From Apostichopus japonicus (lineage: Eukaryota > Echinodermata > Holothuroidea > Aspidochirotida > Stichopodidae), in NCBI RefSeq assembly GCF_037975245.1, contig NC_092578.1, positions 12,816,321 through 12,880,320 on the forward strand: a stretch of 64,000 bases of DNA. Reading direction: 5' to 3'. The notes under the pieces were generated by a model that was given only the letters and a program-made list of their open reading frames with translations, was not told the DNA's origin and did no database searches. The position numbers were made by a program, and so were the translations under genes. Positions 59,332 through 64,000 of this stretch are shown here, one piece after another. Each line of letters starts with the position of its first letter. Position 1 is the first letter of the stretch.

Positions 59332-59484
59332 ATTACGTCATCGAAAAATTTAAGAAGACCATGGACCGTGCCCCTGTCCTTGTGTGTGCAATGGGCACCA
59401 GGCTCTCGGAGTTGCGGGCTGATGCCAAGTTGAATGAAACACTCCTTTCTGTGTCTGATGACGAGGCGACACAACTAGACTTAG
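59332..59484 (+). CDS. Orphan coding exon, unknown protein
   Basis: A 153-nt segment with acceptor ATATGCAACAG and donor TTAG/GTTGGT, phase 1-1, fully open: YVIEKFKKTMDRAPVLVCAM then GTRLSELRADAKLNETLLSV and SDDEATQLDL. Composition looks like real protein and differs from the surrounding repeats. No partner exon could be joined with confidence. It starts 100 nt after a SINE head. It may be an exon of an unseen gene or a fragment of a decayed element. Confidence 0.35.
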
Positions 59485-60044
59485 GTTGGTTGCATATTAT
59501 TGCACAAAATGTAGTATTTCTGATATCAATGTTTTGAATTTAGCATTCCAAACACTTCTCTCACCAATATATGAGGGTGCTATCATTATGGAAGTAAATA
59601 CACGACCAGTTTATTTTTGCACCACTTCAAGATGTTTCAATGTAATGTTTGCTCCCGAAACATTCTTTTTTACATTTCCTTTCATTTGTGTGATATAGTC
59701 AACTATGTAATCTGGATTTGTTTTTTAGTACAATGGTGTTAACGTTTCTTGTGTGTACAATCAGCTTTGGCATTACTATTAAACAGTATTTTTACCTTCT
59801 AATGTCATTAGATTGGACCTATCTGTTCATACCCAAATCTTCATGGGGAAGCATGGACAATACATTTCACATTCTTTTTTGTCTTGTTTCAGATGATCTT
59901 AATAACCCCAGAATGTCTGGATTTTACCCCGGAAGACATTTAAAGAGGGCTCAATGGGTCTTCATTTCCTCTCTACTGAAGAAGAGTCTTTCTTTAACAT
60001 TATCAAACTTGTATTACTTTAGTTATTGTTTTGTTGACTTCTTT

Positions 60045-60425
60045 CATCTTCCATCTTTGTATGAACACCAAAATCTCTATTTATTTGTGTGCACTTGCCA
60101 TTACTAGTCCGTCCTGATCAAATAAGTAAAGAGCGCCCAAGGGGGGGGGGGGGGGTGGTGTGGGGGATGGACATTAAGGTAGTTATTTAAGATTTTCCAT
60201 CTTTTATATGATACCAGAATTTTTATTTATTTTTGCGCACTTGCCATTACTAGTCCGTCCTGATCTTGCACAGCAAATAAGTAAAGAGGGCCGGGGGGGG
60301 GGGGAGGGGGCTGGGCATTAAGGTAGTTATAGTTTAGCTTATCCATCTTTGCATGAATGCTAGAATTTTTATTTATTTTTGCACGCTTGCCATTACTAGT
60401 CCGTCCTGATCTTGCACAGCAAACA
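60045..60425. repeat. Three ~130-bp tandem units with poly-G
   Basis: Each unit contains TTTATTTNTTGNGCACTTGC, CATTACTAGTCCGTCCTGAT, AATAAGTAAAGAG and, in the first two, a long G run (60141-60156, 60294-60303). Confidence 0.85.
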
Positions 60426-60732
60426 ATACCGTCACTAATGTATTTTATGTGTGTTCGATTACGTGGTATTTACTAAATTTAATAAACATGTTTACTGGTA
60501 CATTAATAGTCTTTTGTATTTTTTCGAGTGGCCAGAATTCTATATTTATTACACTATATAAATGAAATCCACATTACATTTCAAATGCTTTAGGTTAAAC
60601 TTTTAACAATGCAAAATGTTCAAACATTTTTCAGTTGCAATCAGAACAATCTGTGTAGAGTTGCAGCTGATGAAAATAAATTTGAAATTAGAAACTTGAT
60701 CCAAATATATCCAAATATATTATGATTGCCAG

Positions 60733-60958
60733 TGAGTACAGTCAGTACATACAGCCGCGGTCAATACCCACAGCACAGTGTACAAACAATACAGCGGTGG
60801 ACATCTCAGGTCCAGCTAAAGATACCAAGATACCACGTTTCATTACTGTACTGTCTGCATTTGTTGCCACAAGCAGAAAACTTCACTTGCAAGCAACGGA
60901 AAGTTAACTTTTTCAGATGGCCACACGCGGTTTGGGGGAGTCTTCAATGCCTTTAATC
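60733..60958 (+). repeat. Dispersed repeat, copy 2
   Basis: Same orientation homologue of 21917-22142. Confidence 0.75.
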
Positions 60959-61278
60959 ACTGAGCATATCGAATAGACGAAACTCGACTTACTAAATACT
61001 ACTACTACTCACTACCTGCACTTCTGCTGTCAGTGATACTTTGCGCATTTTTCATGCATGGAAGCTGGATATCAGAACTTTTCGCTCGCTTCGCGCGCGT
61101 TTTCATCATTGGTTTCACGCATCCTTGATGTAGGCTACATCATAAACTTTCACTCAAACATGACCTATATACGACTCCTAATGCAACCATTCTAAATACT
61201 CGCCGTTTTGCTCGCGCTTTGAGTTATATGAGCCAAAATGTTACTTTTTAAACTTTTGATCGACTTGTGATTGATGGT

Positions 61279-61519
61279 CAGGGGCGTGTGCAGAAATTTC
61301 CACAGGGGGGGGGGGGAGGGGGTTCCAACATGTGATTAAATGTAGTGACTGCAATACTGAGGGAGGGTTCTAAGAAGAGGGGGTGTCCCTCTCCCCTTTT
61401 AGAGATATTTTAACAAGGAAGTGCAACTGGTGCCATATTATGCCATTTGTTGTAGTAAATTATCTTCATTATTTAGCCAACATTCTCGAGCAAGCCCCCC
61501 CCCCCTGCACACGCCCCTG
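61279..61519. mobile_element. Short inverted-repeat element, ends CAGGGGCGTGTGCAG
   Basis: Exact inverted termini (CAGGGGCGTGTGCAG / CTGCACACGCCCCTG) 241 bp apart with subterminal poly-G and poly-C. Target duplication not clear (TTGATGGT versus ACGGTGAA). Confidence 0.65.
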
Positions 61520-61649
61520 ACGGTGAATTCAACAGAAGTATACTTCCGTAAGTCAAATACTTTGCAGTTAGTTCTAGGTTCACCCCCCGTTTTTACTGGA
61601 CTAATAGCCTAAACCCCGCCTACATCGGCTGTCAATCAATCGTCGAAAT

Positions 61650-61870
61650 TTCCGAGGAGGGGAATGTCCGAGGGAAAATTGTCCGGGGGAATTATCATGG
61701 TTAGGAATTGTCCGGAGTGGGAATTCTCCGGGGCAATTGTCAGGGTTGGCAATTGTCCGTGTGGGAATTGTCTGGGGAGCAATTGTCAGGATTGGGCATT
61801 GTCCGAGGGGAATCGTCCGGGGGAGGGGGTAATCGTCCCGGGAAGGGGGGGGGATTCGTCCAAGGGGAGT
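61650..61870. repeat. Degenerate GGAATTGTCCGGGG repeat
   Basis: About a dozen 15-20 bp units around GGAATTGTCCG, GCAATTGTCAGG and GAATCGTCCGGG. Confidence 0.75.
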
Positions 61871-63481
61871 TTTTCGGGAGCCCGTACAAGAGTGGATGGC
61901 ATACTTATATGTAAGTGTATAGGAAGTTCATGCTGTGAGGAAGGGGAACGGCCGGCGGTTTAGAGAGTAGTCGCATCAAAAATGAACTATTATGTTTCTT
62001 TGGTAAAGCTGACTATTCCGCTCGATATTACTTGCCGATAAACTTAAATAGACGTATATACAACGCAATATTTAATAATAAATACGACAGAGAGAATAAA
62101 TAAAATTAACAATTGTTTCAATAAAGATTTATTCCAAATATCGTTTATTTCTGAACTGTTTTATAGTGTCTTTGTGTGTAAAAGTAAACCATTATTACTT
62201 CCCGTCACCATGTTAAAATGAAACACCCATCACAGGTATTGGATCGGTTTTCCTTGCGTTCAAAGAGTAAGATCTGAGGATAAAAACGACGAAAATTTCA
62301 AACTTTAAAGTAGAACGATAGTGACAGAAAAAAAATCTCTCATTTTCATATATAATGTAGTTTATATGTTACCAAGCAACATATTTTTTTAATTTTCCAA
62401 ATAGCACACCGGAAAGTTATATAAAAGGGAATTAAAACATCGTTTTTTCGCCTCCGTAATTTAGGAATTTGCAAACACTGCAACGACCTTGAACAGCCCT
62501 CAGGTCAGTGAATGACGTCACTGTGATGATCTTTTCTGTTGTGAACTGTTCAGTACGGAGCTGTGCGTGCATTTCGTGTCAGCATAACTGTTATTTTCCG
62601 GCGTAATGTTCAAGACATAAATAGATAATGAATATCATAGTGTTTCTTGATTTCTTCACCACGTGTTTACAAGTTTTTTTTTTACGAAATTTGCGGCGAT
62701 TTCGCAACGATTTCTCAATATCTGAAGAGGTAACTCGCAAGCTGACCCAAAGTAACATAAATCTCAAGATCACGTTTTTGGCGGGTTTTATACAGAGTGA
62801 TGTATGAATGTGCTCACTTACCAGTCAAACTGGCACAATAACAATAGTGATGATAGTCTCAAACGTAGATTAGTATAACATCCGAAAGAAATCCAAAGTT
62901 CTAAACAAAGTAGATTCGCTTGTATGCACTAGGCCTACTGAAAAACATAAACGTTCCTTGTTCCGTGCGTCATTAAATCCAACAGAAAGGTTTCATTGAG
63001 CTTGAAGTACAACCGCATTTGAACTCAATCGAGTTGTTAGTCTAGCTCGAACAATTTTCTCACTACATGCAATGCCTATTGCGTTTATTCACATGCATGC
63101 CTCGTGGTTTGGGATTCAGGAGGAATCGTATCAGTTCTAGCCCAACTTCACGTAGGTCCGCAAACGGTACTTTCACACTGTGCAAACACAAGTGACAGTG
63201 TGCGCTACCGTAAGTAATACTTACACGATGTTTTGTTTCGCTCGAGCATACACACATTTCCTATTCGTATTACATTTAAAGTGGTTTGGAGGGTATGAAC
63301 ACATGTCTGCCCCAAAAAACTCTGCCTAAGCGACGTCCATGCCCCAATTGAAATTTGCACGTGGATTCTCTCCTCACATAGTCATTAGGTTGTTCACGTC
63401 TGACATGTCTTCCAGTTCCAACACTTACTGTTGCATTTATCGGGATATATATAAATAATGCGGCATAAAAGCATCAATCTT
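61871..63481. other. Unassigned region before the THAP-like exon
   Basis: AT-rich; one TGACGTCA at 62513-62520. Further THAP-gene exons on the minus strand could lie here but none could be joined. Confidence 0.4.
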
Positions 63482-63835
63482 TCAAACTTGTATTACTTTA
63501 GTGACCTTGCCACACGCAAATTTCAATTGGGCCCGAGAATCATCTTCTGTGAAGTGGGCAGAACAAACTCTCACATTCTTGCCATGAGAAACTCCTGGTG
63601 CGATGAAGTCTTTCCTGGTCCTCCTCACAAATCGTATCCAGAGTTTCCGATATCTCTCACTATTTTTCCGCTTGGAAAATTGAAAAAACTTATTGTAGAG
63701 TCCACATTCGTTCTGTTGCATTCCCCTACAACGCAATTTCTTGGATTTTGCTAGTGGTTTACGTTGTTTGTCGAGTCCAATATAGAGTAGGTTGCAACTA
63801 AACTTACACACTAAGTGCACACTGCTGAAGTACAC
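63482..63835 (-). CDS. THAP-type zinc-finger-like exon (partial gene or fragment)
   Basis: The frame contains NECGLYNKFFQFSKRKNSER, RKLWIRFVRR and then KNVRVCSAHFTEDD. The W-I..R plus RVCS-HF pattern and the roughly 46-residue spacing from NEC to RVC match the C2CH THAP DNA-binding fold. The first Cys pair is not in the usual C-x2-4-C spacing (RC then seven residues to C) and the Trp-Pro after the helix is missing, so it may be divergent or decayed. The start codon is uncertain and downstream exons were not found. A candidate donor AAA/GTAATA lies at the 3' end. THAP domains occur in transcription factors and in P-type transposases. Confidence 0.5.
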   Translation of the reverse strand: MYFSSVHLVCKFSCNLLYIGLDKQRKPLAKSKKLRCRGMQQNECGLYNKFFQFSKRKNSERYRKLWIRFVRRTRKDFIAPGVSHGKNVRVCSAHFTEDDSRAQLKFACGKVTKVIQV

Positions 63836-63865
63836 TACGCCGAGCTCACGTTGTTATCATCATAA

Positions 63866-63897
63866 TGACGTCACATGTCACTGTAGATCACGTGATC
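63866..63897. promoter_or_regulatory. CRE and E-box palindromes upstream of the THAP-like exon
   Basis: Perfect TGACGTCA (63866-63873) and perfect GATCACGTGATC (63886-63897, core TCACGTGA) lie within 65 bp of the 5' limit of the THAP-like frame. These are known binding motifs of CREB/ATF and bHLH-ZIP factors; function here is inference. Confidence 0.3.
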
Positions 63898-64000
63898 ATC
63901 ATATCGCTGTTCGCGAAAAGCCCAATTTTTGTTTAAAAAATCAACGAGTTTAGGAATTTTTTTTAAGCCTTTCCCAACATCGGATTGACTTGAATTTTCA

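Overview
The window is eukaryotic, AT-rich and intron-rich, and has no operons or prokaryotic signals. Several things point to a marine invertebrate deuterostome, probably an echinoderm: an adhesion GPCR with LDLa, Ig and SEA modules, a THAP-like zinc finger, a tRNA-derived SINE, a Penelope-type hammerhead motif, and very many short hAT-like elements with poly-G/poly-C subterminal blocks. The species assignment is inference.

The main gene lies on the minus strand from 42494 down to 7334. I could join 18 coding exons with consistent GT-AG borders and phases into one 1269-residue open frame. It encodes an adhesion G-protein-coupled receptor with, in order: signal peptide, LDL-receptor class A module, Ig domain (two exons), an unrecognised 205-residue eight-cysteine module on a single exon, a second Ig domain, a SEA domain with a GSVVV cleavage motif, a hormone-receptor-like cysteine segment, a GAIN domain, a GPS with an HL/T cleavage site, seven membrane helices and a Ser/Asn-rich tail. 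The 7TM part reads most like the ADGRG (family VIII) group. The extracellular modules are mostly flanked by phase-1 introns, as expected for shuffled domains.

On the same strand downstream (667-3342) is the 3' part of a second gene, an immunoglobulin-superfamily single-pass membrane protein: two Ig exons, a TM exon, a 25-nt microexon and a terminal exon. Its 5' end was not found with confidence. At the right edge a THAP-like exon (63482-63835, minus) and an orphan exon (59332-59484, plus) are the only other gene evidence.

The rest is repeats. Intron 3 of the receptor holds a 6.6-kb foldback element with about 1.6 to 1.9-kb inverted arms built of roughly 180-bp tandem units and a 9-bp target duplication. 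Intron 5 holds a minisatellite split by a composite nested transposon whose inner insertion is shared with a second copy at 53.0-54.1 kb. Intron 17 holds about 39 copies of a 44-bp repeat and a hammerhead ribozyme relic. Intron 15 holds an array of palindromes. Two receptor exons have had their edges, splice sites included, duplicated into the adjacent intron. Just upstream of the receptor start lies a 5.8-kb inverted duplication (42993-48838). From 48.9 to 61.5 kb the sequence is mostly nested short DNA transposons, satellites and a SINE with a very long TATG/TG tail.
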